Assembly (NCBI GenBank): GCA_963741305.1
Contig: CAVUHL010000003.1
Span: 1,054,001 to 1,118,000, forward strand
Length of the DNA: 64,000 nt
Source of the DNA: DATMER01 sp963741305
GTDB lineage: Bacteria; Acidobacteriota; Thermoanaerobaculia; Multivoradales; UBA5704
Reading direction: 5' to 3'
A program made the translations under genes and the position numbers. Positions 25,241-32,984 of this stretch are shown here, piece after piece; position 1 is the stretch's first letter, and every line of letters starts with the position of its first letter. Below the pieces are notes generated by a model that was given only the letters and a program-made list of their open reading frames with translations, did no database searches and had not been told where the DNA came from.

Positions 25241-26299
25241 TCAGGGCCGGATCACCACCTTGAGCGCCTCCTTCCGCATCATGCTGCGGAGGGCGCCTTC
25301 CAGGTCGTCGAGGGGGCGCTCGGCAGAGAGGAGCGCCTCGGGATGGAGTGTGCCGCTGGCCAGGAGGCCGAGGGCGCGCTGGAAGGTCGCGGGGCGGTGG
25401 TGGTAGGCCCCCTTGATGGTCAGCTCGCCATAGTGGATGCGGTGGGTGTCGAGCGGGATGGTTGTGCCCGGCCGGCAGCCGCCGAAGAGGAGCACGGTGC
25501 CGCCGGGCCGCGCCGACGCCAGGGCATCTTCCCAGGCTACGGGCGAGCCGGTCGCCTCGATGGCGAGGTCGAAGCCGTCTCCTCCCCGGGCTAGCCGCCG
25601 CAGGCGCGCGGCCTCGCCGCCGTCCCGGTCCACCTGGATCGCCTCGCTCGCCCCAAGCTGGCGCGCCACCTCGAGCCGCGGCAGGTTGGGGTCGGCCAGC
25701 ACCACGTGATGGCCCGCCCTCTGGCTCGACAGCACATCCACGAACAGGAGCCCGATGGGGCCGCCGCCGTAGACCACGATCTCGGACGGGCGGTCAAGGG
25801 CGCAGACCTCAAGGCCGTGCAGCACGCAGGCGAGCGGCTCGGCCAGGGCCGCCACCTCGGACGGCAGCCCCTCGGGGATCGCGTAGGTGCTGACCTCGGC
25901 AAAGCGGCGCGGCACGAGCAGGTACTCGGCAAAGGCCCCGTTCAGGTACTGCAGGTGAGAGCAGAGGTTCTCCCGGTCCCGCAGGCACCACTCGCAGGCG
26001 CCGCACGGGGCCGAGTTGGCGACGACCACCCGGTCTCCTACTTTCCACCGGGTCGGCTCCGAAACGTCGACCAGAGCTCCGGCCATTTCATGGCCGAAAG
26101 GGGTGGGGACGTGCAGCATCCGCGGATGACCGCCGCGGCGCAGGACCTTGACGTCCGTGCCGCAGGTCGTGGCCGCCTCGATCTTCAGCAGCAGCTCGCC
26201 CGGCCCTGGTTCGGGGACCGGCACGGTGCGTAGCTCGACCCGCTCCGGGCCGAGCAGGAAGACCGTCCGCTGGCTGCGAGGAACGCGAGGAATGCTCAA
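25241..26299 (-). CDS. Zinc-dependent medium-chain dehydrogenase (sorbitol/threonine-type)
   Basis: 352 residues of the MDR superfamily. Catalytic zinc ligands: CGTDVK, GHEMAGAL, and structural cysteines CGACEWCLRDRENLC (four Cys). The NAD(P)-binding motif YGGGPIGLLF is at about 180-190. Substrate is probably a polyol or secondary alcohol; not resolvable from sequence. Its ATG overlaps the stop of the second dehydrogenase gene upstream (26296-26299, ATGA), so both are cotranscribed. The stop abuts the CpxR-like box. Confidence 0.93.
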   Translation of the reverse strand: MSIPRVPRSQRTVFLLGPERVELRTVPVPEPGPGELLLKIEAATTCGTDVKVLRRGGHPRMLHVPTPFGHEMAGALVDVSEPTRWKVGDRVVVANSAPCGACEWCLRDRENLCSHLQYLNGAFAEYLLVPRRFAEVSTYAIPEGLPSEVAALAEPLACVLHGLEVCALDRPSEIVVYGGGPIGLLFVDVLSSQRAGHHVVLADPNLPRLEVARQLGASEAIQVDRDGGEAARLRRLARGGDGFDLAIEATGSPVAWEDALASARPGGTVLLFGGCRPGTTIPLDTHRIHYGELTIKGAYHHRPATFQRALGLLASGTLHPEALLSAERPLDDLEGALRSMMRKEALKVVIRP

Positions 26300-27336
26300 G
26301 GGACTGTTTCGTCCGGCGTCAGGAGGATCTTCAGCGCACGCAGCTCGTTGGCGAGGTCGACCGCCTCCTCGAAGCGGGAGAACGGGAACCGGTGCGTGAC
26401 CAGCGGCGATGGATCGAGGCGCCGGGTGGCCATCAGGCGGTGGACCTCCCGCTGCTCGGCGAGCGAGCTGGAGTAGGTCGCGATCAGCTTCCCCTCGCTC
26501 TTGAAGAAGGGGTTGAGGTCGAACCCCGCCCGCTCGCCCTCGCCGGCGTGAGCGAACAGCACCACCGTGCCCCCGGGACGGACGAGGCCGAGAGCCGCGG
26601 CGAGCGCCTCGGGCCCTCCGGCCGTGTCGAAGACCACATCCGCGCCGAAGCCCTCGGAGAGGGCATCGACCGCCTCCCGGGCGTACCCGGGAGGGACCGC
26701 GGCCTCGGCACCCAGCGCGAGGGCGAGGTCCAGGCGCTCTTCCAGGGGATCGGAGACCGCCACCCGCAGCCCGGGGCTGACCGCCTTGAGCACGAGCAGG
26801 TGGAGGAGCCCCATGCTGCCGCCGCCGATGATGGAAGCTACCGCGGCCGGCATTTCAAGGAGGCGTGACTGCCGGATGCCGCGCAGCACGCACGCGGCGG
26901 GCTCGAGGAAGACGGCCGCCTCGTCGGGGACGTGCGGCGGCAGCCCGAAGGTCGCCAGCCGGACCGCCCGCTCGCGCACCAGGACGTACTCGCTGAATCC
27001 CCCGGGGACGAGCAGGTTCTCGCGGAACACGGGGCAGAGCGTCTCGCTGCCGCGGCGGCAGAGGCCGCAGGTGCCGCAGGCCACGTGATGAGGCACGGCC
27101 ACCCGGTCGCCCGGCTCGAAGCCGACTGTCCCTGGGCCCAACTCCTCCACGGTGCCTACGACCTCGTGGCCGAGCACGGACCCCGGCGCCGCGGTGGCGT
27201 GGCGCAGCTTGAACAGGTCGGTTCCACAGAGGCCCGCGTAGCGCAGGCGCAGGACCAGCTCTCCGGGGCCGGGTTGGGGCCTGGGGCGGGTTTCGACGAA
27301 CGCGGCGCCTCTTTCGGCGCAGACGACGACTCTCAT
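26296..27336 (-). CDS. Zinc-dependent medium-chain dehydrogenase (second of pair)
   Basis: 346 residues. CGTDLFKL and GHEVVG zinc ligands; structural zinc cysteines CGTCGLCRRGSETLC; NAD-binding IIGGGSMGLLHLLVLK; later DVVFDTAGGPEAL. Start MRVVVCAERG at 27336 has GGAG 7 nt upstream; an in-frame ATG at 27348 is also possible. It reads first in a two-gene operon with the dehydrogenase below. Two adjacent, related but diverged enzymes suggest successive steps on one sugar/polyol or a duplicated function. Confidence 0.93.
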   Translation of the reverse strand: MRVVVCAERGAAFVETRPRPQPGPGELVLRLRYAGLCGTDLFKLRHATAAPGSVLGHEVVGTVEELGPGTVGFEPGDRVAVPHHVACGTCGLCRRGSETLCPVFRENLLVPGGFSEYVLVRERAVRLATFGLPPHVPDEAAVFLEPAACVLRGIRQSRLLEMPAAVASIIGGGSMGLLHLLVLKAVSPGLRVAVSDPLEERLDLALALGAEAAVPPGYAREAVDALSEGFGADVVFDTAGGPEALAAALGLVRPGGTVVLFAHAGEGERAGFDLNPFFKSEGKLIATYSSSLAEQREVHRLMATRRLDPSPLVTHRFPFSRFEEAVDLANELRALKILLTPDETVP

Positions 27337-27387
27337 GGGCTTCTCCATCGGCAGGGAATGGTAGTGGCAGGGGGTATCTCCTGCAAG

Positions 27388-27393
27388 TAAGAT
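27388..27393 (+). promoter_or_regulatory. -10 box of the PilZ gene, leaderless arrangement
   Basis: TAAGAT, then only CCCGGC before ATG 27400. The transcript would start at the A of the ATG. There is no Shine-Dalgarno sequence. Confidence 0.55.
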
Positions 27394-27399
27394 CCCGGC

Positions 27400-28206
27400 A
27401 TGCCCAATCGAATCAGCCCTCGCCGTCCGAGGCGGGTCCAGGTGCAGTTCTGGAAGCGCGGGGAGCCGCACGCCTATCCGGGGTACACGACCAACATCTC
27501 CCTGACCGGCATGTTCATCGGCACGCGGAGCCCGCTGCCGCCGGGGACGCGCCTGCGGATCGAGGTCCTCGAGGGAGACCGCGGCTTCATGGTGGAAGGG
27601 GTGGTGGCGCACGCCCGCAAGGTGCGGGGCGAGATGATGAGGCTGACTCAGCCCGGGATGGGTGTGCGCTTCGTGTCCGTCGAGGATCTGGTGCGGGAGC
27701 TGGTCCCCTCGGGGTACGGGTACGAGGAGCTCCCGCAGGGCCAGGCGGGGCCGCTGCCGCCGCTGGAGGAAGGAGAGGCGGAGTCCGACCCCACGCCATT
27801 CATTCCTGAATTACCCGTCGCTCCGCCACCGGTGCCGCCGGTTTCCCGTCCTCCGGAGCCGATCCCGCCGATCCCGACACCGCGCGAGGGCGGCGGCACG
27901 TTCGCGATCCACTTCCTCAATCCGGGCGAGTTCCTGGACGTCTACCGGCGCGACATCGTGAACGGCGGCCTCTTCGTCTCGACCCGCTTCCCGGGCCGCC
28001 TCCAGGAGACCGTCAACGTGGAACTGCACCCGCCCTTTCCCAATGCCCAGCCCGTGCTCGTGCGGGCGCGGGTCGTCCAGCGCTTCGAGCCGTCCGGCGA
28101 CTCGCTCGGCCCCAACCTGCTCGCCGGCATGGGGGTCGAGCTGCTCGACCTGCCTACCGTCGTGGATAGCCTGCAGCCCTACGTGGCGGGGATGCAGGGC
28201 CGCTAG
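27400..28206 (+). CDS. Protein with two PilZ-like domains
   Basis: 268 residues. First PilZ domain at 1-95: RRPRRVQVQF (the RxxxR motif) and NISLTGMFIGT (N-x-S-x-x-G), both of the c-di-GMP-binding signature. A Pro-rich linker (about 130-165) follows. The second domain at 165-262 (FAIHFLNPGEFLDVYRRDIVNGGLFV, in outline) has NGGLFV in place of the second motif and lacks the RxxxR motif, so it is probably structural or protein-binding. Cytoplasmic; may link c-di-GMP level to surface or motility behaviour. Convergent with the DJ-1 gene, overlapping by 4 bp. Confidence 0.85.
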   Translation: MPNRISPRRPRRVQVQFWKRGEPHAYPGYTTNISLTGMFIGTRSPLPPGTRLRIEVLEGDRGFMVEGVVAHARKVRGEMMRLTQPGMGVRFVSVEDLVRELVPSGYGYEELPQGQAGPLPPLEEGEAESDPTPFIPELPVAPPPVPPVSRPPEPIPPIPTPREGGGTFAIHFLNPGEFLDVYRRDIVNGGLFVSTRFPGRLQETVNVELHPPFPNAQPVLVRARVVQRFEPSGDSLGPNLLAGMGVELLDLPTVVDSLQPYVAGMQGR

Positions 28207-29117
28207 CCCGGCCCGGGCGCCCCTTGTGGTGCGGGCGTTGGCGGCGGCACCGCCGCCGCTGGTTCGATGATCCGCGCGGTCATGGTGTCCGGATCGGGAG
28301 GCCAGGGCACCAGGAGCCCCTTGCCGATGCCTTCCGCGACCTGCCGGCCATAGAGGCGGTCCACCAGGTGCATGGCGGCCTCGTAGCTCCGCGCTCCCCC
28401 CTGTGAAGTGATCACCTTTCCGGCGTCCACGAAGCTGACGTTGATGCGCAGGTCGAGGTTGGGGAACATCTGCGAGAAGCGGCCATAGTCGTCCGGGAAG
28501 GTAGTGACCGGGATGCCCTGGAGCAGGCCGGCCTTGGCGAGCACGAAGGCGCCGTCGCAGAGCGCCAGCACGTGCCGGGCCTGGCCGCCGGTGGTCCGCA
28601 CCCAGTTGAGCAGAGCCTGGTTCTGGAGGTCGGCGTCCATGCTTCCGCGCGTGCTCGGGACGACCAGGATGTCGATCTGGGGCGCGTTGGCAAATGAGTG
28701 ATTGGGGGTGATCTTGAGCCCCTCGAACGTGGTGACCGGCTGGCCGTCCGGCGAGACCGTGAACACCTGCATGCCCGGCTTCGTGTGGAACTGGGTGTGA
28801 TGCAGGACGTCGAAGGGCGCGGCGAGCTCGGTGTTGTAGACGCCGTTGAGGACCAGGATGCCTGCCCGCATCGGGCGGTCCGTGGGGAGGTCGGCCGCAG
28901 GTCCGGACTGGCCGGGGATTGGAGCACCGTCAGCCGCGGGAGTGGGCGCGGGAGCCGGCATGGGGGCAGCGGGAGCGGAGGGCGGGGGAGGCGTTGGAGT
29001 GGCCACAGGCGTGGCCTCCACGGTGGTCTCTCCGGTACCATCTGGATCCTCCGCCCGGCATCCCAGGAGGATCGCGAGCAGGGCGGCAGCGAACAACGAC
29101 GAGGCTCGTCGGGTCAT
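28203..29117 (-). CDS. DJ-1/PfpI-family lipoprotein
   Basis: 304 residues. Lipobox LLGC (Cys20), a Pro/Ala linker (about 30-75), then a DJ-1/PfpI domain (80-270). The nucleophile elbow is VLALCDGAFVLAKAGLL, with catalytic Cys about residue 188. Adjacent ITSQGGARSYEAAMHLV is typical of AraC-associated DJ-1 amidase-like domains (GATase1), here without HTH. The N-terminal lipid anchor is unusual for this mostly cytoplasmic family. Ribosome site GGAAAGGAG precedes the ATG. Function unknown: amidase-like or redox sensing. Confidence 0.85.
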   Translation of the reverse strand: MTRRASSLFAAALLAILLGCRAEDPDGTGETTVEATPVATPTPPPPSAPAAPMPAPAPTPAADGAPIPGQSGPAADLPTDRPMRAGILVLNGVYNTELAAPFDVLHHTQFHTKPGMQVFTVSPDGQPVTTFEGLKITPNHSFANAPQIDILVVPSTRGSMDADLQNQALLNWVRTTGGQARHVLALCDGAFVLAKAGLLQGIPVTTFPDDYGRFSQMFPNLDLRINVSFVDAGKVITSQGGARSYEAAMHLVDRLYGRQVAEGIGKGLLVPWPPDPDTMTARIIEPAAAVPPPTPAPQGAPGPG

Positions 29118-29267
29118 GGCATCTCCTTTCCGGGAAGGCGGACCCCCGGACGGAGTGTTGGAGGTAGCAAGAAGCCCGCCACGGGCAATCCCGCCGCTGG
29201 CGTAGACGCTGGCGTAGAATAGCTACCCACGCGCCGCCCTGGAGCGGCCGTTCAAGGAGGTGTCAAC

Positions 29268-29699
29268 GTGCCCTACAGCCCACTACTGGTGAGACCCATG
29301 CGCGAAGAACTGACGAGCGCCGGCGTCAAGGAACTGCTGACCGCGCAGGACGTCGATGCATTCATGGCCGAGAAGAGCGGGACGGCCATGCTGGTGATCA
29401 ATTCGGTCTGCGGCTGCGCCGCGGGCATGGCCCGTCCTGGCGTCCGCCTGGCGATGCAGCACGACCGCCGTCCGGACCGCGTCGCGACCGTGTTCGCGGG
29501 CCAGGACCTGGAAGCCACGGCGCGGGCCCGGTCGTACTTCCCGGACATCCCGCCGTCCAGCCCCTCCATCGCCTTCCTCAAGGACGGCGAGCTGGTCGGC
29601 TTCATCCCGCGCCACCGCATCGAGAGCCGGTCTGCCGACGCCTTGGCGGGCGACATGACGGCGCTCTTCAACGAGCACTGCGCGGTTCCCGCAGGCTAG
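29268..29699 (+). CDS. Bacilliredoxin (BrxA/BrxB family)
   Basis: 143 residues. The family motif C48-G49-C50 sits in INSVCGCAAGMARPG. Preceded by AAGGAGG 6 nt before GTG 29268. Bacilliredoxins remove bacillithiol or similar thiols from oxidised cysteines. Members outside Firmicutes are common in Bacteroidota and Acidobacteriota. Followed after 3 bp by a small gene, likely cotranscribed. Confidence 0.93.
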   Translation: MPYSPLLVRPMREELTSAGVKELLTAQDVDAFMAEKSGTAMLVINSVCGCAAGMARPGVRLAMQHDRRPDRVATVFAGQDLEATARARSYFPDIPPSSPSIAFLKDGELVGFIPRHRIESRSADALAGDMTALFNEHCAVPAG

Positions 29700-29702
29700 C
29701 TG

Positions 29703-29975
29703 ATGGGAACGTTCCATCAGGGCAAGAGCGAGCTGCACGGGTTCACGGTCGTGGTGGACACCAACGGCCAGGAGATCTTCATCGGCCGCTGCGACGACGA
29801 GACCGGCGAGGGGATCATCCTCCATGACGTGGACGTGCACCGGGAAGGGGAGGGCGGCCGCTCCAAGGAGGAGTACGTCAAGCGGGCGGCCATGCTCGGC
29901 ACCTGGAAGAAGCACGACGCGCTGCTGATCCCCACGGACAGGATCGCGTCGGTGCGGAAGCTCGGCGAGATGTAG
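29703..29975 (+). CDS. Conserved small protein of unknown function
   Basis: 90 residues. No signal peptide. Pattern: GFTVVVDTNGQEIFIGRCDDETGEGIILHDVDVHREGEGG (in outline), then SKEEYVKRAAMLGTWKKHDALLIP. It is small and hydrophilic, probably cytoplasmic, and follows the bacilliredoxin gene by 3 bp, suggesting an operon. No family could be named. Confidence 0.75.
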   Translation: MGTFHQGKSELHGFTVVVDTNGQEIFIGRCDDETGEGIILHDVDVHREGEGGRSKEEYVKRAAMLGTWKKHDALLIPTDRIASVRKLGEM

Positions 29976-29980
29976 CACGC

Positions 29981-31225
29981 TCAGAGGCGTGCCAGGCACT
30001 CCTCGACAGCGTTTCCAACAACCTTGGCGGTTTTCGCGCCCACTCCCGCTTGGCGGGCGTGGGCGCGCCAGCGGGCCACAGCCGCGGCCACGCCGTCGAG
30101 AATCGCCTGGGCATCTTGATTCGAAATGCCCGCCGGAGCCGCCAATTGCAGCAGGTGGCTGCGCCCGGGCGCTCGACCTTCTCCCGCGACGGTCATGGTG
30201 TGTTCCCCTCCGGGGCCGGGAGCGAAGACGAGATCGTAGGCCGGCGCCAGCTCCCAGCTGCCGTCATCGGTCAAACGGAAGGCGAAGTTTTTTACATGGT
30301 CGTCGCGGTTGTGCGTAAGCACGTTGAAGACCATCCGCCGATAGCATTCCAGGACGTCCTGATGATTGCGGGTCAGGATCCGTGTCACCTCGAGGAGCTG
30401 GCTGTAGTCGCAGCTCGGGATGCGGAAGTTGGCTTGAATGAGGTTGCCGAAGGTGTGCACGTGGTAGCGATGGTTGCCCCGGCGGTCGAACCGCTCCACG
30501 CCAAAGAACCGCTCTCCTTGAGGCGTCTCGAAGAGACGGGCGGGCGGCATCGCGATGCCCGCTTCTTTCGCCATGAGGGAGTAGGCCAGCTCACCCGGAC
30601 CCGCATCCGGTGAGTCCTGCCTGGAATGGAGCTTGACGATCCAATGCGTGTAGCCTGGTGGGAGATCGTCCTCACCCGACAGGACCGCATCCCCACAGAT
30701 CCCGACCAGCACCTTCGGCCGTGCGCCACCGGGGCTGCCTCCGGCGCGGAAGAGCTGCGGCAGCACCTCACCGGCGGTGCCTTCGATCACCTGCCGGGAA
30801 GCGCGTGCCATCTCGTGCAAGTCGAGAATACGTGCCTGTTGATCCCCCGGGTCGGCCGGCGGGTGATAGGTGAGCGCTCCCATCGTCCTGGTGCCGAGGT
30901 ACGCCAGCCGATCCAGCACCGACACCTCGGCGAGGGCCGATCCTCGCTGCTGGAGGAACCTGTCCATGAGGAGCAGTCCCCACCCGTCCGGCAATGAGTC
31001 GTCAAAGAGGCCGAAGATCGGGCCGAAGGCTTGATCGCGGTGCTCGACGAGGCCCGGTTGCGGCGGCAGCTTGAAGGGGGACAGCCACAAGGGATCGCGC
31101 AGGAAGGCCGGATCGTACTCAAAATACATCTGCCTGGCGGCCGGACGCGGCCCGGTCTCCGCCAACTGGCCGACGACGCGTTCCTGTCCAGGCTGGCGCG
31201 TCAGGCGCACCTCCAGCTTCTTCAA
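29981..31225 (-). CDS. hipA: HipA-type serine/threonine kinase toxin
   Basis: 414 residues. N-terminal HipA domain with FGLFDDSLPDGWGLLLMDR; GGSPGGARPKVLVG holds the P-loop-like autophosphorylated serine region; catalytic loop HNRDDHVKNFAF (about 310-321) with catalytic Asp; YDLVFAP follows. HipA kinases phosphorylate translation factors such as glutamyl-tRNA synthetase and induce growth arrest. Its start overlaps the HipB stop, so the pair is coupled. Confidence 0.95.
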   Translation of the reverse strand: MKKLEVRLTRQPGQERVVGQLAETGPRPAARQMYFEYDPAFLRDPLWLSPFKLPPQPGLVEHRDQAFGPIFGLFDDSLPDGWGLLLMDRFLQQRGSALAEVSVLDRLAYLGTRTMGALTYHPPADPGDQQARILDLHEMARASRQVIEGTAGEVLPQLFRAGGSPGGARPKVLVGICGDAVLSGEDDLPPGYTHWIVKLHSRQDSPDAGPGELAYSLMAKEAGIAMPPARLFETPQGERFFGVERFDRRGNHRYHVHTFGNLIQANFRIPSCDYSQLLEVTRILTRNHQDVLECYRRMVFNVLTHNRDDHVKNFAFRLTDDGSWELAPAYDLVFAPGPGGEHTMTVAGEGRAPGRSHLLQLAAPAGISNQDAQAILDGVAAAVARWRAHARQAGVGAKTAKVVGNAVEECLARL

Positions 31226-31527
31226 ATCCGGCCCCGTTTGCGCGCGGGCCGCTCCTCGCCAGCCTCCAACTCGGCAAGCGATGACGCCCGGGGGGCTTGA
31301 AGGAGGGTATCGAAGTCATCCAGCCGGTTCAGGGCAAAGGCGAGATCGAGGAGATTCTGGAGAGATACCCTGCCCGACTCCTCGAAGCGCCGCAGCGATG
31401 CCAGGCTGACCCCAGACCTTTGGGCCAGGGTGAGCTGTTTCCAGCCTCTGGCGAGCCGCAGCGCCTTGATCCGGGCAGCCAAGGTCATGCTGACCTGCTC
31501 GGGCGTAGCAAGTGAAAAGCCGTCCAT
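31222..31527 (-). CDS. hipB: HipB-type XRE-family antitoxin
   Basis: 101 residues with an HTH at about 15-70 (LAARIKALRLARGWKQLTLAQRSGVSLASLRRFEESGRVSL, in outline). It acts as the antitoxin and autorepressor of HipA. ATG 31527 is used; TTG 31530 directly before is possible. TATAAT lies 8 nt upstream inside an inverted repeat, so mRNA is probably nearly leaderless and HipB covers its own -10. Confidence 0.92.
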   Translation of the reverse strand: MDGFSLATPEQVSMTLAARIKALRLARGWKQLTLAQRSGVSLASLRRFEESGRVSLQNLLDLAFALNRLDDFDTLLQAPRASSLAELEAGEERPARKRGRI

Positions 31528-31531
31528 CAAC

Positions 31532-31547
31532 CGCTATTATAGTAGCG
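31532..31547. promoter_or_regulatory. HipB operator overlapping a consensus -10
   Basis: CGCTATTATAGTAGCG, an inverted repeat with 5-bp arms (CGCTA/TAGCG). Its centre is the minus-strand TATAAT at 31536-31541, 8 nt before the hipB ATG. Binding here would block the RNA polymerase -10 contact. Confidence 0.65.
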
Positions 31548-31606
31548 ATAGAGGACTACTGCGAGTTGAAACGCCCATATTTTGGCAATTCTTAGAGGAG
31601 GAAGGC

Positions 31607-31645
31607 ATGAAGAAGCGGGCCGTGGCCCTCCCATTCATGTCGTGA
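31607..31645 (+). pseudogene. 12-codon start of a signal peptide, truncated
   Basis: After a very strong ribosome site (GAGGAGGAAGG) the ATG opens MKKRAVALPFMS and then a stop. This looks like the first residues of an exported protein, cut off. It is followed by a hairpin at 31654-31686. Debris of a lost gene is most likely; a leader peptide controlling the hairpin is an alternative. Confidence 0.4.
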
Positions 31646-31653
31646 GTAAGGGG

Positions 31654-31686
31654 CCGCTTGCCGCTGCGGAGCGCGGCGGTAAGCGG
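31654..31686. terminator. Hairpin after the short reading frame
   Basis: CCGCTTGCCGC (31654-31664) pairs with GCGGTAAGCGG (31676-31686), one G-T pair, loop 11 nt. A T-rich stretch (TTGTTTGTATAT) follows about 10 nt later. Possible terminator. Confidence 0.45.
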
Positions 31687-31730
31687 CTGCCGTGTTGAGA
31701 TTGTTTGTATATCATGAAATTTAATTGTTG

Positions 31731-31871
31731 ATGGCTGCCGGGGTGACGGGCTCTGCCCCGGTCGAGCTTCGGCTCGCCACGGTCGTCCGTGAGGGCACGG
31801 ACCCCGAGCTGTCCTTCACGCTCGTGTCTCCCGTCAGCCGGGCGAAGCTGAGCTGGCGCCTCCATCCCTGA
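31731..31871 (+). pseudogene. 46-codon fragment, probably the C-terminal end of a lost gene
   Basis: ATG 31731 opens MAAGVTGSAPVELRLATV, then EGTDPELSFTLVSPVS and a stop at 31869-31871. It is beta-rich and lacks a ribosome site, so it reads as the tail of a larger secreted or beta-sandwich protein. Together with the truncated start at 31607 it suggests an internal deletion. Family not recognised. Confidence 0.35.
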
Positions 31872-31930
31872 TTGGATACCCGTCCTCGACGTTGTCAGCT
31901 TGTTTACGCAGGGGAGCGCGCCGCACCCTT

Positions 31931-32224
31931 CACCGGCGGCTCGCGCGCGCTGGGGAGGATCTTCCTCCCTCGTGGGGAGGAGCCTCTCCCCAGCGTTGGC
32001 GCCGCGCGGACGCCGGGGAGCACGCCGCCCACGTTGGGGAGCGCTCTGCTCCCCTGCGCTGGCGGCCCGCGTTCGTCGGGGAGCGCGTCATCAACATGAG
32101 GGAGCGGACTCCTCCCCGACGAAAACGTCGCGCGGACGCAGGGGAGCATGCCGCTCCCACTGGGGAGCGCGGTATCTCCAAAGGCTGGCGCGGCGCGCGC
32201 GCCGGGGCCAGCCTCCTCCCCGGC
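31931..32224. repeat. Array B: 21-bp repeats with a 63-bp super-period
   Basis: Units beginning GGGGAG (type A) start at 31952, 31974, 32015, 32036, 32078, 32099, 32141, 32162 and 32204. Type B units, GC-rich GGCGC/GCGCGGACG forms, fill positions near 31931, 31995, 32057, 32120 and 32183. The order is B-A-A-B-A-A, so the full repeat is 63 bp. About fourteen units; only the early ones slip by 1-3 bp. It ends some 80 bp before the UPF0175 gene. Confidence 0.85.
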
Positions 32225-32242
32225 CACGGCAGGGTGCTCCCG

Positions 32243-32265
32243 CTGGATCTTCCTCGGCGCTCTCG
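32243..32265 (+). repeat. 23-bp direct repeat, upstream copy
   Basis: CTGGATCTTCCTCGGCGC followed by TCTCG. The same 18 bases plus C-CTCG recur at 32990-33012, inside the first codons of the DUF423 gene. The two copies bracket the UPF0175 gene, the palindromic element and the toxin remnant. Confidence 0.8.
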
Positions 32266-32287
32266 CTCCGGGGCCTGGACGATCTGG

Positions 32288-32293
32288 TACGAT
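32288..32293 (+). promoter_or_regulatory. -10 box of the UPF0175 gene, near-leaderless
   Basis: TACGAT lies 9 nt before ATG 32303. No ribosome site is present between them. Confidence 0.45.
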
Positions 32294-32302
32294 CCCTTGG
32301 AC

Positions 32303-32551
32303 ATGTCCGCCACGCCTCATCTCGAGATTCCTCAGGACATCCTCGACTCCGCGCGGATGACTGTCGACCAGGTACGCACCGAGCTTGCCGTCCACCTCTA
32401 CGCGCAAGGTCGCCTCTCGCTGGGCAAGGCCCACGAGCTTGCGGGCCTGTCTCTCTGGGAGTTCCGGCAGATCCTCGGGCTCCGCCACATTGCGCCGCAC
32501 TTCGCAGCGGAAGACCTGCGTCAGGATCTCGAGACAACGGCGATCTCGTAG
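32303..32551 (+). CDS. UPF0175 family (antitoxin-like) protein
   Basis: 82 residues: a short N-terminus, then MTVDQVRTELAVHLYAQGRLSLGKAHELAGLSLWEFRQIL (in outline), the UPF0175 fold with an HTH-like KAHELAGLSLWEF, and a C-terminal acidic segment. These proteins normally precede a DUF3368 PIN-like toxin gene. Here the next 290 bp hold a palindromic element, and only the toxin's last 37 codons remain (32846-32959). It is therefore an orphan antitoxin. Confidence 0.88.
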   Translation: MSATPHLEIPQDILDSARMTVDQVRTELAVHLYAQGRLSLGKAHELAGLSLWEFRQILGLRHIAPHFAAEDLRQDLETTAIS

Positions 32552-32783
32552 AGATGCCCCAGTCCGCTGGCACGAACCTGCCGGGTGTACAGGGTCGGGG
32601 CGTCTCCCCACGGCAGGTCCATCCCACCCCAGCCCTCGGCTGTCGCCCAAAATCGCAGGCGTCATACCCCGCAGGGGAACGGTGATTCACGGCGTGCTGC
32701 CGGCGTTCGTTAGTGGTTGGGGCCATGAGACGCCCCGACCCTGTACACCCGGAAGACCCGTGCCAGCGGACTGGGGGCGTCTC
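32551..32783. mobile_element. 233-bp palindromic element with 56/57-bp inverted arms
   Basis: Arms at 32551-32606 and 32727-32783 are near-perfect reverse complements (core CCGGGTGTACAGGGTCGGGG, ends GAGACGCC/GGCGTCTC), with a few mismatches and one 1-base gap. The 120-bp centre has no reading frame of note. The left arm begins on the last base of the UPF0175 stop codon. The size and structure suit a MITE-like element; no target duplication was confirmed. Confidence 0.7.
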
Positions 32784-32845
32784 TACCCGGACACGGGCGT
32801 CAACCCCTGGGCGTGCGGCTGGGAGAGGAGACCGCAGACTTCTGA

Positions 32846-32959
32846 GACACCTTCACGGAGATTCGCCCTCATCTCGACGCTCTTCGCCAGCAAGCCGGCT
32901 TCTATCTTGGAGAACGCCTTTACCGCGACCTTCTGGAACAGGCCGGCGAAGCCAGGTGA
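32846..32959 (+). pseudogene. C-terminal remnant of a DUF3368 (PIN-like) toxin
   Basis: After a stop at 32843-32845 the frame gives IRPHLDALRQQAGFYLGERL then YRDLLEQAGEAR and a stop at 32957-32959. The pattern (LDAL...GF.L...LY...L..AGE) is how DUF3368 proteins, the usual partners of UPF0175, end. Everything upstream of it is missing. Confidence 0.6.
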
Positions 32960-32984
32960 TAGTCTCAGCGCCGGGAGGGAAGCC

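Noticed and set aside
31892..32551. A single 219-residue protein including array B and the UPF0175 part
   Set aside because: The first 137 residues are repeat translation without a ribosome site. The UPF0175 domain begins at 32303 with its own -10 box.
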